From Gemmatimonadaceae bacterium (GTDB lineage Bacteria; Gemmatimonadota; Gemmatimonadetes; Gemmatimonadales; Gemmatimonadaceae), in assembly GCA_035533755.1 (NCBI GenBank), contig DATLTC010000009.1, positions 248,001 through 312,000 on the forward strand: a stretch of DNA of 64,000 bases, given 5' to 3'. Shown piece by piece: positions 38,397 through 47,410 of this stretch. The position numbers were made by a program, and so were the translations under genes. Each line of letters begins with the position of its first letter. Position 1 is the first letter of the stretch. Under the pieces are notes generated by a model. That model was given only the letters and a program-made list of their open reading frames with translations. It was not told where the DNA came from and made no database searches.

Positions 38397-39694
38397 GCGG
38401 CGTGGACTCCCGCCCGGGTGGCCGTCCCTTCGCGCGCCAGGACGTCGATGAAATCGTACGACGGATACACCGGCATGGGCAACTCCTCGCGGACCGCCAC
38501 GAACCGCTCGTCGTCGAGGAACACGCCGTCGTCGTTGATCGTCTCGGCGGGAATGAGCGCCAGGTCGAGATCGGCGCGGCCGCTCAGGGCCTGCCGGATG
38601 TCGGCACCGACGAGGAGGCCTGCCGTGGTCGTGGTGGGTCCGAACAATGAGTTCTCCATGACGATCATCTCGAACGTGGCTCCGGTATGCGCCGTGAGTT
38701 GGTCGAGCAGTTCCGGCATCAGGGCACGCATCGACACACCGGTCACGATGCCGATGCGCCGTCCATCGAGCCGCGGTAGCCCGGCCAATCCGTCGCGCAC
38801 GCGCGCGCGCAGCGCCGTCACCGCCCCTACCCCGTTCTCGATCTGGACGTAGTCGCCGTAGTGCGCCTCGCCCGGAAGCGGGCGTCCGGCCAGCAGGTAG
38901 AGTTCGTCCGAGCCGAACACCCAGGGATCGCCGCGCTCGGCCGTGCCGCGCGTCGACCACCGCAGCACATGGTCCAGCAGACGCCCCGACATCGTGGCGT
39001 CCATCGACTGGCCCGTGTATAGATGCGAGAACTGCGTCAGCCCCACCGGCACGATGGCCACCGAGAGCACCGCGTCGCCGAGCGCCCAGAGGTCAGCCAG
39101 CGACTGCTCGAGGACGTCGCCGTCGTTGAGGCCGGGCACGATCACCATCTGCGTGTGGAATTGAATCCCCCCCGCGGCCAGGCGCGTGAGCTGCTCCATC
39201 ACGTTCGGGACGCGCGGATTGTTCAGCATCACCTTGCGGGCTTCCCACGGGGTGGCGTGCACCGACACGTACAGCGGCGACAGGCGATACTCGAGAATTC
39301 GCGCGATGTCGCGGTCCTTGAGATTGGACAGCGTGGCGAAGTTCCCGTACGCGAACGACAGCCGGTAATCGTCGTCGCGCACGTAGAGCGGCTTCCGCAG
39401 CCCCTTGGGCAGCCCCTCGATGAAGCAGAACTCGCAGCGGTTGGCGCAGCGGCGGACCGTCGGCGGCTCGAGCTCCACGCCGATCGCCTCGCCCTCCGGC
39501 CGTTCGATCTCGAATTCCACCGTCTCGCCATCGGGCTGCCGGGCCTCGATCACGAGCTCATCGTCGGCGGTCAGGAATTCCCAATCGAGAAAATCGTCCA
39601 GGTCGCGCCCGTTCACGCGGACGAGTTCCGTGCCGGGCATCATGCCCAGCTCGTCGGCGATGCTTCCGGGATTGACCTTGGAGACTCTGACCAT
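38393..39694 (-). CDS. DUF512 protein: PDZ-like and radical-SAM-like domains
   Basis: A 433-residue protein of the DUF512 family. It has an N-terminal PDZ-like domain (about residues 1-60, SKVNPGSIADELGMMPGTELVRVNG), a CX3CX2C motif in RRCANRCEFCFI near residue 83, a TIM-barrel-like middle, and the DUF512 C-terminal region. Family function is unknown. In clostridia the gene also sits immediately upstream of der, so a link to ribosome assembly or RNA modification is plausible. It is the first gene of the operon that runs on to apt and has a good promoter 92-120 bp upstream. Confidence 0.87.
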   Translation of the reverse strand: MVRVSKVNPGSIADELGMMPGTELVRVNGRDLDDFLDWEFLTADDELVIEARQPDGETVEFEIERPEGEAIGVELEPPTVRRCANRCEFCFIEGLPKGLRKPLYVRDDDYRLSFAYGNFATLSNLKDRDIARILEYRLSPLYVSVHATPWEARKVMLNNPRVPNVMEQLTRLAAGGIQFHTQMVIVPGLNDGDVLEQSLADLWALGDAVLSVAIVPVGLTQFSHLYTGQSMDATMSGRLLDHVLRWSTRGTAERGDPWVFGSDELYLLAGRPLPGEAHYGDYVQIENGVGAVTALRARVRDGLAGLPRLDGRRIGIVTGVSMRALMPELLDQLTAHTGATFEMIVMENSLFGPTTTTAGLLVGADIRQALSGRADLDLALIPAETINDDGVFLDDERFVAVREELPMPVYPSYDFIDVLAREGTATRAGVHAA

Positions 39695-39785
39695 CGGAAC
39701 ACCATGGCGAAGGGGGAGGAACGCGACTCAGCCCACATCCCCAGCAACGGACCGTCGAGGCGCACGACCGCGCCAAGCTTCATGC

Positions 39786-39814
39786 AATTTAGGAGATCGA
39801 TGGTCGGAAATCAA
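39786..39814 (-). promoter_or_regulatory. Probable promoter of the DUF512-der-plsY-gpsA operon
   Basis: On the - strand, TTGATT (39809-39814) and TAAATT (39786-39791) are spaced by exactly 17 bp, the best promoter match in the window. RNA would start near 39779, giving a leader of about 85 nt. The terminator of the upstream TPR gene at 39859-39882 lies just before it, so a fresh transcript start is expected here. Confidence 0.6.
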
Positions 39815-39858
39815 GAAACCACCGCGACTTCCGATCACGTAGACGCGTGACAAAGCGA

Positions 39859-39882
39859 AGGGCCCGCCGTTGGGCGGGCCCT
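39859..39882 (-). terminator. Intrinsic terminator after the secreted TPR gene
   Basis: AGGGCCCGCC (39859-39868) and GGCGGGCCCT (39873-39882) form a perfect 10-bp stem with a 4-nt loop. On the - strand it starts about 29 bp after the TPR gene stop and is followed by TTCGCTTTGT, a modest U-rich run. It separates that gene from the DUF512 operon. Confidence 0.8.
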
Positions 39883-39910
39883 CGCGACTCATAGTCAGAC
39901 GGCGCCGGCG

Positions 39911-41494
39911 TCAGTCCAGCGGCGCGTACTTGAATGCCGTGATTCCCGGGGCGGTGACGGTCATGGAGAATTGGCCCGTCGATTGCCCGCTCACCGGACC
40001 CACGGTGGTCTGCTGCGACGCCACCACCTTCCCGTCCTTGTCGAGGAAATCCACCTTCAGCGTGAACGTCTTGTCGGACGCCGTGTTGTTCTCGATCACG
40101 CCGGCGAGAGTGACCTTGTTGGCGACGTCGCTGAACTCGGAGAACCGCACCCGCACCGGCATGCTGTCGGTGGCGATGTTGGCCTTCACGGCCAGGTCGG
40201 TGTAGAACCGGTTGGAGTCGGCGGTGATCGTGGCCGAATCGGTCAGCACCTTCTTGAGCTTCGCGTCCTTGGTCTTCGCAAACCGGGTCACGATGTCCCG
40301 GTTCATGTCGCCGTACTTCTTGGCCAGTCCGGCGTACGTGAGCGTCGCCACCCGGCCGTTGTCGCCGTCGGGATCGACCTCATGCAGCCGGGTCACGAGC
40401 GCCAGCGCCGTATCGTAATGCTGGGCCTTGAGCTCGAAGATCGTGAGATTGGCGAGCGCATCGCGGTGATACGGGTTCATCTCGTATGCGGCGTGGAAGA
40501 GCTTGAGCCCCGCCGCGGCGTCGTCGGCCTTGGATGCCCACACGCCCGCCTGGACCAGTTCGTTGAACGTGTAGGCCGAGGGGTTCTGCAGTTGCGGCTG
40601 GTACGTGGCGCGCGCGGCCGCCGTGTCGCCCATCGCGAGGTAGACCGTCACCAGGCCCGATCCGGCCTGGCCCCGGTAGGCGGACTTGACGGTGGTGTCC
40701 TTGACCAGCGTCTCGAACGCGGTCCTCGCGACGCCCAGATACTTCTGCTGGTTGGGCGACGCGTTGGCACCTGCCGCGGCCGCCAGGTTGCCCAGGTTGA
40801 GCAGCGACTGGGTGCGCACTTCTTCGTAGGCCGAGTCCTTGGCGGCGGCGATGGTGCGCTGGAACAGGTCGATGGCCGAATCGGTCTTCTGGCGGCGGTC
40901 GGCGACCTGGGCCATGACCATCCAGCCATAGGGCGCCCGCTTGTTGAACAGGAGCGACAGGCGGGCGTGGGCGTCGGCGGAGTCGAGGCTGCCGGCGTTC
41001 AGTTCCTGGATCGCGCCGTTCACGAGGTTGATCCAGGCTTTCTGACTGCGCCACTTGAGCGTCTCGACCTCGCACTCCGGCATGGCGGTCTCGACCGCCC
41101 CGAACGCCGAATCGATGGCGGCGGGCAGGTTCACCATGCTGTCGGGATTGGTGGCGTAGCCAATGGTCCCGCGCTTCGCGGTGAGCGGCACGTTGGGCTG
41201 GACCGTCCACAGGACGAGGAGCTTGCCCAACTCGTAGGCGTGGCCGATCGGGTTCTCCACGGCGCCGGTGTTTTCGGTGAGGATGTGCACGGCGGACGCG
41301 AGCTTCTTCTGCTCGTCGGCCGGTGCCGCGCCCTGGGTGCCCGCCACCTGGGAAATCGTGAGATAGGCGCGCGCGACTTCGGATGGCTTGCCTTCGTCAA
41401 TCGTGCACTGCTTGGCCTCCTGTGCCGCTGCAGGCAGTGCCAGCATCGTGGCGAACACGAGCGAGGTGATGGCCGTCGACCGGAAGACCAGCAT
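39911..41494 (-). CDS. Secreted TPR protein with FxLYD-like C-terminal domain
   Basis: A 527-residue exported protein. Signal peptide: LVFRSTAITSLVFATMLALPAAAQ, cleaved near residue 25. Several TPR-like helix pairs fill residues about 45-400 (for example AYEMNPYHRDALANLTIFELKAQHYDTAL). The last 90 residues form a beta-rich domain resembling FxLYD (VTLAGVIENNTASDKTFTLKVDFLDKDGKVV). Such proteins are often periplasmic scaffolds; no enzymatic motif is seen. It has a clear AGGAG site six bases before ATG and its own terminator. Function unknown. Confidence 0.8.
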   Translation of the reverse strand: MLVFRSTAITSLVFATMLALPAAAQEAKQCTIDEGKPSEVARAYLTISQVAGTQGAAPADEQKKLASAVHILTENTGAVENPIGHAYELGKLLVLWTVQPNVPLTAKRGTIGYATNPDSMVNLPAAIDSAFGAVETAMPECEVETLKWRSQKAWINLVNGAIQELNAGSLDSADAHARLSLLFNKRAPYGWMVMAQVADRRQKTDSAIDLFQRTIAAAKDSAYEEVRTQSLLNLGNLAAAAGANASPNQQKYLGVARTAFETLVKDTTVKSAYRGQAGSGLVTVYLAMGDTAAARATYQPQLQNPSAYTFNELVQAGVWASKADDAAAGLKLFHAAYEMNPYHRDALANLTIFELKAQHYDTALALVTRLHEVDPDGDNGRVATLTYAGLAKKYGDMNRDIVTRFAKTKDAKLKKVLTDSATITADSNRFYTDLAVKANIATDSMPVRVRFSEFSDVANKVTLAGVIENNTASDKTFTLKVDFLDKDGKVVASQQTTVGPVSGQSTGQFSMTVTAPGITAFKYAPLD

Positions 41495-41568
41495 CGGAAT
41501 CTCCTAGAAATTTCGTGTGCAACAGCGAGTTGGGGGTCCCCGTCGGGGCACGCCCCGGGGGAAGGGGG

Positions 41569-42741
41569 TCAGTCTCGGTCCGCCTCGGAAGCGGCCTCCA
41601 AAAATATATCCCGTAGGGGACGCCCTGTCGCCAGGGCCACCCGTTCAACGTCCGCATACTCCGGTTTAGTCCGCCGGGTGCCGTCGGCCAGCATCGCCAC
41701 CTTCACCTTGATGGTGTGTCCGGCGACGGTCACGCTCCGGAATTCGCGGGGTACCGCGTGCCGCTCCACGACGGTGCGGCGGATACCGGTCGTCGTGGTC
41801 TCACGAAATAGTACGCGCTCCACGGCGCCGGCGCTGGCGGGCGCACAGAGGACCTCGATCCGTGCCCCCGGCCGCCCCTTCTTCATCACGGTCGGGATGA
41901 TCACGACGTCCAACGCCCCTTCCGCGCGCACCCGGTCGGCGGCGCCGGCCAGGTACTCGCCGGTCATGTCGTCCAGGTCGCAGGCAAGTTGCACGAGGTG
42001 CTCCACTTCGAGCCCGTCGCGTTGCTCCGCCTCGCCGAGGATGATCCGGAGCGCATTGGCGCGACGGGGGAATTCCTTGGTCCCGGCGCCGAACCCGCTG
42101 CGCACCGGGGTATAGGGCCCCACCAATGGGCCGGAGGCCAGGACCCGGACGAGCGCCGCGCCGGTGGGGGTGACCAGTTCACCGGATTCGGGCGGTCCGG
42201 GCACTACCCGCAGACCTTCGAGCAGGCGCAGCGTGGCGGGCGCCGGCACCGGGAGCCGGCCGTGCGCGGCGTCCACGTACCCGTCGCCCACGCTGATCGG
42301 GTTGCAGTAGATGCGCGTCACGCCGAGGAGATCGAACCCCCACACCGAGCCCAGTACGTCGAGAATGGCGTCCACGGCGCCGACCTCGTGCAGGTGGACG
42401 CGGTCCACCGTCGTGCCGTGGATACTCGCTTCCTGCTCGGCGATGGCGGTGAAGGCGGCGTCCGCCCTGGCCTGCACGTGGGGCGGCGCCTCGGAGCGGG
42501 CCACGATCTCGCGGATCTGGCGCAGATGGCGCCCGTGCGGCTGCGGTGGAATATCGAAGTCCACTTTGGTGCACGTGATCGCCGCGCGATCCACGTCGCG
42601 GATGCGCACGGTCACGCCGTCGAGGCCGAGCCGTGCCGGGAGCGCGCGCAGCCAGTCGGGATCGAGCCCGACCGCGATCAGGGCCCCCAACGTCATGTCA
42701 CCCGAGATCCCACTGAAGGGATCGAGAATTGCGATCGGCAT
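41569..42741 (-). CDS. larC: LarC-like nickel insertion protein
   Basis: A 390-residue LarC-family protein. LarC inserts nickel into the nickel-pincer nucleotide cofactor of lactate racemase and related LarA enzymes. Motifs: DPFSGISGDMTLGALI at the start, HLHEVGAVDAILDVLG, and the C-terminal domain with EHLVQLACDLDDMTGE and RETTTTGIRR. It is one continuous frame, not split as in Lactobacillus, where frameshifting joins LarC1 and LarC2. No larA, larB or larE is nearby. It lies 1 bp after the threonine synthase stop. Confidence 0.9.
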   Translation of the reverse strand: MPIAILDPFSGISGDMTLGALIAVGLDPDWLRALPARLGLDGVTVRIRDVDRAAITCTKVDFDIPPQPHGRHLRQIREIVARSEAPPHVQARADAAFTAIAEQEASIHGTTVDRVHLHEVGAVDAILDVLGSVWGFDLLGVTRIYCNPISVGDGYVDAAHGRLPVPAPATLRLLEGLRVVPGPPESGELVTPTGAALVRVLASGPLVGPYTPVRSGFGAGTKEFPRRANALRIILGEAEQRDGLEVEHLVQLACDLDDMTGEYLAGAADRVRAEGALDVVIIPTVMKKGRPGARIEVLCAPASAGAVERVLFRETTTTGIRRTVVERHAVPREFRSVTVAGHTIKVKVAMLADGTRRTKPEYADVERVALATGRPLRDIFLEAASEADRD

Positions 42742-42742
42742 C

Positions 42743-43888
42743 TTAGAACCGGTATGAAGCGCCACTGCCCGTATTGAACACCACGACCTCGGCGTCGCGC
42801 GGAATGCGCCCGGCCGCCGCCAGCTGCTCGGTCACGGCGAACGCGCACCCGCCCTCCGGGCACACATCGATGCCCGACGCCTTGGCGAGCCGCGCGGTGG
42901 CGGCGCGGATGGCATCGTCGCTCACGGCGTGGGCATGGCCATCGCTCTCCCGCAGGGCGCGGAGGATCAGGCGGTCGCCCAGCGGCCCGGGCACGCGGAG
43001 TCCGCTGGCATAGGTCTGGGGATCCTGCCACGGCGTGGCGCGGTCGGCGCCGTCGTGGAAGGCGCGCACCATCGGCGCGCACCCCTCGGCCTGGGCGACG
43101 ATCATGTGCGGGAAGGCCTCGGAGGGCGACAGCCAGCCGTACGCCTTGAGTTCCGCGAACACCTTCCACATGCCGATCAGTCCGGTGCCGCCGCCGGTGG
43201 GATACACGATGTGCGTGGGGAGCCGCCACCCGAGCTGTTCCGCCACCTCGATGCCCATCGTCTTCTTGCCTTCGATGCGGTATGGCTCGCGGAGCGTGGA
43301 AACGTCGAAATACCCACTCTCGGCGGCAAAGGCCTTGGCCTGCTTGCCGGCGTCGCCGATGTGGCCGTCCACCAGGCGGAGGTCGGCGCCGAGGGCGGCG
43401 ATGGTATCGAGGATGGGCTTGGGCGTGGTGGCCGGCGCGTAGACGCGCACCGGTAGCCCCGCGGCGGCCGCGTACGCGGTGAGCGCGGCACCGGCGTTGC
43501 CCGCGGTAGGCACCACGAGGCCAGGCACCTTGTGGCCGGCGGCGCGCGTGACCGCGGCGCTCATTCCGCGGGCCTTGAACGACGCGGTGGGATTCAGGCC
43601 CTCGTCCTTGACCCACAGCCGACGCACCCCGATCTCGCGCGCGAGCGCCGGGAACTCCTGGATGGGCGTCGTGCCCTCGCCGAGCGATACCGGTTCCTCG
43701 TCGGCCAGCACCGGCATGATCGCGCGGTAGCGCCACATGTCCCACCGGCTGGCGATCGCATCGCGGCGCGGCGCGGGCATGTCGTAGCGCACGAGGTACG
43801 GCTGCCCGCATTCCGGGCAGACGGTGGCCAGGCTGTTGCCGGGCGCCTGGTGAGAACAGGCCGAGCATTCCAGATGCCAGTGCGTCAC
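42743..43888 (-). CDS. thrC: Threonine synthase
   Basis: A 381-residue PLP enzyme of the threonine synthase family, which makes threonine from O-phosphohomoserine. An N-terminal zinc-ribbon-like segment (CSACSHQA and CPECGQPY), SLGEGTTPIQEFP, the PLP lysine in NPTASFKARGMS and a phosphate loop in PTGGGTGLIG support the call. Related diaminopropionate or cysteate synthases cannot be fully excluded. GTG start at 43888, overlapping the uvrC stop as GTGA. Confidence 0.87.
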   Translation of the reverse strand: MTHWHLECSACSHQAPGNSLATVCPECGQPYLVRYDMPAPRRDAIASRWDMWRYRAIMPVLADEEPVSLGEGTTPIQEFPALAREIGVRRLWVKDEGLNPTASFKARGMSAAVTRAAGHKVPGLVVPTAGNAGAALTAYAAAAGLPVRVYAPATTPKPILDTIAALGADLRLVDGHIGDAGKQAKAFAAESGYFDVSTLREPYRIEGKKTMGIEVAEQLGWRLPTHIVYPTGGGTGLIGMWKVFAELKAYGWLSPSEAFPHMIVAQAEGCAPMVRAFHDGADRATPWQDPQTYASGLRVPGPLGDRLILRALRESDGHAHAVSDDAIRAATARLAKASGIDVCPEGGCAFAVTEQLAAAGRIPRDAEVVVFNTGSGASYRF

Positions 43889-45750
43889 GACGATTCCTCG
43901 GGAAGGGTGGGCGCCGCCGGCTCCGCCGGAGGCGCGGTGGGTGATGCATGGTGGAGCGCTGCCAGGATACGCTCGGCCGAGTTCGTGCTGAAGCCCGGCA
44001 GCGCGGCGATCGTTGCCGGGTCGGCGTCGCGGATCCCCTGCAACGATCCGAAGGCCTGCAGGAGTTGGCGGCGCTTGGTATCGCCGACGCCGGGTATGTC
44101 GAGCAGCGCCGAGGTGACCGTGCGCGCGCGCCGACGTTCGCGCTGGAAGGTGACCGCGAACCGATGGGCTTCGTCGCGGGCCTGCTGGAGCATGCGCAGC
44201 GCGGGCGACCGCCTGGGGAGGCGCAACGATTCCGCGCGGCCGAGCACGAAGATCTCCTCGTCCCGCTTGGCCAGGCTGATCAGCGGCATCTCGCCGAGGC
44301 CCAGTTCCACCAGCGCGTTATGGGCGGCGCCGAGTTGCCCCTTGCCGCCGTCGATCACGGCCAGGTCGGGCAGCGCTTTCTCGTCCTCGCGGCGTCGGGC
44401 GAAATAGCGCGTCACCACCTCGTGCATGGAGGCGAAATCGTCGATGCCGTCCACCGTCTTGACCTTGAACTTGCGATACTCGGCGCGATGGGGGCGCCCG
44501 TTCTGGAACCAGACGCACGACGCCACCGTGTCGGTGCCCTGGGCGTGGGAGATGTCGAAGCACACGAGCGTGCGGGGCAGCTTCTGGAGACCGAGCTGCC
44601 GCTGCAACTCATAGACGGGGTCGCCGGCCCGCTCGGTGGTCTCGTCGCCCTCGAGCAGCGCCTCCTCGAGCATGTGGCGCGCGTTCTGCTCGGCCAGCGT
44701 GACCAGTTCGCGCCTCGGCCCACGTTGCGGCACCGACATGCGCACGGCGCCGAGCGAGGCCGCCACCAACTCGGGGTCGTCGCAGGAGAACGGCAGGAGC
44801 AGGTCGGCGGCCCGTTCCTCGAGCGGGAGGTATCCACCCACCAGATACGCGGAGAGCACGGCGGCATCGCTCTCGCCCTCGACGTGTTCCGCGAACTGGT
44901 GCTCGCGCCCGAGCAGCTTGCCCGATCGGACCCGCAGCAGCACGACGCACGCGTCGTCGCCGTCGCGCGCGAACCCGATCGCGTCGCGGTCCCCGCCCTC
45001 CACCTCGAGGACGACCGTGGGCTCCTCCATCTGCCCCAGATGCTTGAGCGTGTCGCGCAGCTCGGCGGCGCGCTCGAAGTCCAGCGCGTCGGCGGCGGCA
45101 TCCATGCGCGCGCGCACCCGGCGCACCACCTCGTCGGCGCGGCCATCGAGGAACACGAGCACCTCGTCGATCATCGCGCCGTAGTCCTCGCGCGTCTGCA
45201 GCCCCACGCACGGCGCCTTGCACCGCTTGATGTAGTAGTCCAGACAGGGCCGCTCGGGCATCTGGCGCGGCATGTCGTAGTTGCACGAGCGGACGGTGAA
45301 GATGCGCTTCACCACGTTGAGCGCGCGCCGCATCGCCCCGACGTCGGTGTAGGGTCCGAAGTATCGGGCGCCGTCGTTGAGCAGGCGCCGCGTGACGAGC
45401 ACGCGCGGGAACGACTCCTGCACCGTCACCTTGATGTAGGGGTACGACTTGTCGTCGCGGAGAACGACGTTGTACTTGGGGCGGTGTTCCTTGATCAGGT
45501 TCGATTCGAGGACGAGCGCCGCCGTCTCGCTCGGCACGACGATCGTGGCGAGGTCGGCCACCTGGCGCATCATCATGCGGGTCTTGGGGCTCTCGATGCG
45601 GTCGGCGGCGAGGTAGCTCCGCACGCGGGACCGCAGCCGCTTGGCCTTGCCCACGTACAGCACCTCCCCCTGAGCGCCCTTCCAGAGGTAGACGCCCGGA
45701 GACTCGGGGAGATGACTCACCCGATCGAGAATGCTCGCCGGAGGTGGCAC
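43885..45750 (-). CDS. uvrC: Excinuclease ABC subunit C
   Basis: UvrC makes the two incisions in nucleotide excision repair. The protein is 621 residues from GTG 45750. Domains: GIY-YIG nuclease (about 13-95, GVYLWKG and YVGKAKRLRSRVRSYL), UVR motif (DALDFERAAELRD, near 210), RNase H-like nuclease (CFDISHAQGTDTVAS, DGGKGQLGAA) and helix-hairpin-helix pair (LDIPGVGDTKRRQLL) at the end. A perfect TATAAT ends six bases before the GTG and no Shine-Dalgarno is present, hinting at a leaderless start. Confidence 0.95.
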   Translation of the reverse strand: MPPPASILDRVSHLPESPGVYLWKGAQGEVLYVGKAKRLRSRVRSYLAADRIESPKTRMMMRQVADLATIVVPSETAALVLESNLIKEHRPKYNVVLRDDKSYPYIKVTVQESFPRVLVTRRLLNDGARYFGPYTDVGAMRRALNVVKRIFTVRSCNYDMPRQMPERPCLDYYIKRCKAPCVGLQTREDYGAMIDEVLVFLDGRADEVVRRVRARMDAAADALDFERAAELRDTLKHLGQMEEPTVVLEVEGGDRDAIGFARDGDDACVVLLRVRSGKLLGREHQFAEHVEGESDAAVLSAYLVGGYLPLEERAADLLLPFSCDDPELVAASLGAVRMSVPQRGPRRELVTLAEQNARHMLEEALLEGDETTERAGDPVYELQRQLGLQKLPRTLVCFDISHAQGTDTVASCVWFQNGRPHRAEYRKFKVKTVDGIDDFASMHEVVTRYFARRREDEKALPDLAVIDGGKGQLGAAHNALVELGLGEMPLISLAKRDEEIFVLGRAESLRLPRRSPALRMLQQARDEAHRFAVTFQRERRRARTVTSALLDIPGVGDTKRRQLLQAFGSLQGIRDADPATIAALPGFSTNSAERILAALHHASPTAPPAEPAAPTLPEESS

Positions 45751-45756
45751 AGGTGA

Positions 45757-45762
45757 ATTATA
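45757..45762 (-). promoter_or_regulatory. TATAAT -10 element just before uvrC
   Basis: A perfect TATAAT lies on the - strand in the 37-bp gap between murJ and uvrC, with six bases (TCACCT) before the GTG start. RNA made from it would begin at or next to the start codon, giving a leaderless message. The -35 position is GC-rich and does not match, so activity is uncertain. Confidence 0.4.
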
Positions 45763-45787
45763 TCGTTCGCGGGCCGGGCGCGGCGCG

Positions 45788-47410
45788 TCAGCGCCGCGGG
45801 CGCAGCCGGCGGCCGAATCCGGCCAGAATGCCGTGCGCTTCGGGCACGCGCAACAGCATGGCGCCACCAAGATACGCCGCGCCGTACATGGCGATCACGG
45901 CGAGGCCGGCCACCATCCGGCGCCAATCCGCCGTGTAGCGCTGCACGAGCACGGCCAGCGCCGCGCTGGCCACGGCCAGCGCCCAGAGGGTGATCGTGAA
46001 CCGACCGGTGAGTCCGGTCGGGCCGATGCGCGCATTGAGGCGGCGGCGCAGCAGCGTGAACTCGACCCACGCCGCGATGCCGGCCGAGGCCGAGAGCCCC
46101 GCCGCGCCCCAGTGCGCATCGAGCCCGGCCCAGCGGGGCACGCCGAACGCGAAGGTCGCGCCGAGCACCGCAGTGAGCGCCACGCGGATCACCGCGAACC
46201 GCAGCGGCGTGCGCGTATCGCGGAGGGCGTAGTAGGTGGACGAATACAGGCGTCCCAACGTGCCGGCGAGCAGCCCCACGGCCGATCCGCAGAGCACCGC
46301 CCAGGTATATACGGCGTCGGTGGCGGTGAAGTGGCCGTGCTCGTACACCAGGCGGATGAGCACGTCGCCCAACGCGACGAACGCCACCGCCGACGGCACG
46401 ACGAGGAACGCGATGCGCCGGAGGCCGGCGTCGATGCGCGGACGCAGCATGCCGCCCGCCTCGTGCTCCTCGGCCGTGGCCCGCGACATCTCCGGCAACT
46501 CGGCCACCGAGATCGCGGCGCCGAACATGCTCACCGGCAGCATGTAGAGCGTGGTGGCGAAGCCGAACACCGCCACCATCCCGTACGGCAGGTAGCTGGT
46601 GAGGATCTGGTCGATGTAACTGCTGATCTGGACCACGCCGCGGCTCACGAACGCCGGGCCGAAGTTGCGGAGAATCTCGCGCACGTTGGCGCTGGTCGTC
46701 TCGAGCGCCACGCGCAGCCGCGGCGCCACCTTCCGCACGGCCGGCAGCTGCACCGCGAACTGGAGCATGCTGCCGCACACCGACGCCCAGGCCATGACGG
46801 TGACCACGTGCGCCTTGTCGGGCATCGATCCCCACCACACGAGCGCCACGATCAACGACAGGTTCCAGGCCATCGGGGCCGTATAGGCGATCAGGAACTT
46901 GCGGTGGCTGTTCAGCACGCCGAGGCACCACGCCGACAACGTCAGGAAGCCGGCCCCGGGAAACAGGATCCGCGTGAGCGCCACCGTCAGGTCCCGGCGC
47001 TCGCCGGTGAACCCGGGCGCGATGGCGTAGATCAGCAGCGGCGCCGCGAGCACGCCCGCCAGCACGAAGACCGCGATCGTCAACCCGAGGATCGCCGCCA
47101 CGGCGCCGGCCACGCGATCGGCCTCGTCGTCGTCCCCGGCGCCGAGCAGCCGCGCATACACCGGGACGAAGGCCGCCGACAGCGCGCCCTCCCCGAACAG
47201 ATTCTGCAGGGTATTAGGAATCCTGAATGCCGCCGTCCAGGCCTCCGCCGCCACGCCCGTGCCCAGGTAGCGCGCGATCAGCGAATTGCGGACCAACCCC
47301 AGGAGCCGCGACCCCAGCACCCCCATCGACACGAGCGCCGCCGCCGCCCCCGTGTGGCGCCGCGGCGCACGGTGGTCCTCGAGCGCGTCGCCGCGCGCGT
47401 CAGCGGCCAC
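45788..47410 (-). CDS. murJ: Lipid II flippase MurJ
   Basis: MurJ flips lipid II across the inner membrane for peptidoglycan synthesis. The protein is 540 residues with about 14 helices of the MOP fold. Conserved stretches: GSRLLGLVRNSLIARYLG, AFRIPNTLQNLFGEGALSAAFVPVY with the central arginines, and ELPEMSRATAEE. The GTG at 47410 was chosen because the ATG at 47326 would cut the first helix; it overlaps the bshC stop by 11 bp. uvrC follows 37 bp later. Confidence 0.93.
   Translation of the reverse strand: MAADARGDALEDHRAPRRHTGAAAALVSMGVLGSRLLGLVRNSLIARYLGTGVAAEAWTAAFRIPNTLQNLFGEGALSAAFVPVYARLLGAGDDDEADRVAGAVAAILGLTIAVFVLAGVLAAPLLIYAIAPGFTGERRDLTVALTRILFPGAGFLTLSAWCLGVLNSHRKFLIAYTAPMAWNLSLIVALVWWGSMPDKAHVVTVMAWASVCGSMLQFAVQLPAVRKVAPRLRVALETTSANVREILRNFGPAFVSRGVVQISSYIDQILTSYLPYGMVAVFGFATTLYMLPVSMFGAAISVAELPEMSRATAEEHEAGGMLRPRIDAGLRRIAFLVVPSAVAFVALGDVLIRLVYEHGHFTATDAVYTWAVLCGSAVGLLAGTLGRLYSSTYYALRDTRTPLRFAVIRVALTAVLGATFAFGVPRWAGLDAHWGAAGLSASAGIAAWVEFTLLRRRLNARIGPTGLTGRFTITLWALAVASAALAVLVQRYTADWRRMVAGLAVIAMYGAAYLGGAMLLRVPEAHGILAGFGRRLRPRR

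Noticed and set aside
41521-41568. G/C-rich runs between larC and the TPR gene as a terminator
   Set aside because: Short self-complementary runs such as CGGGGCACGCCCCG have loops that are too small and there is no U-run; no clear terminator could be drawn.
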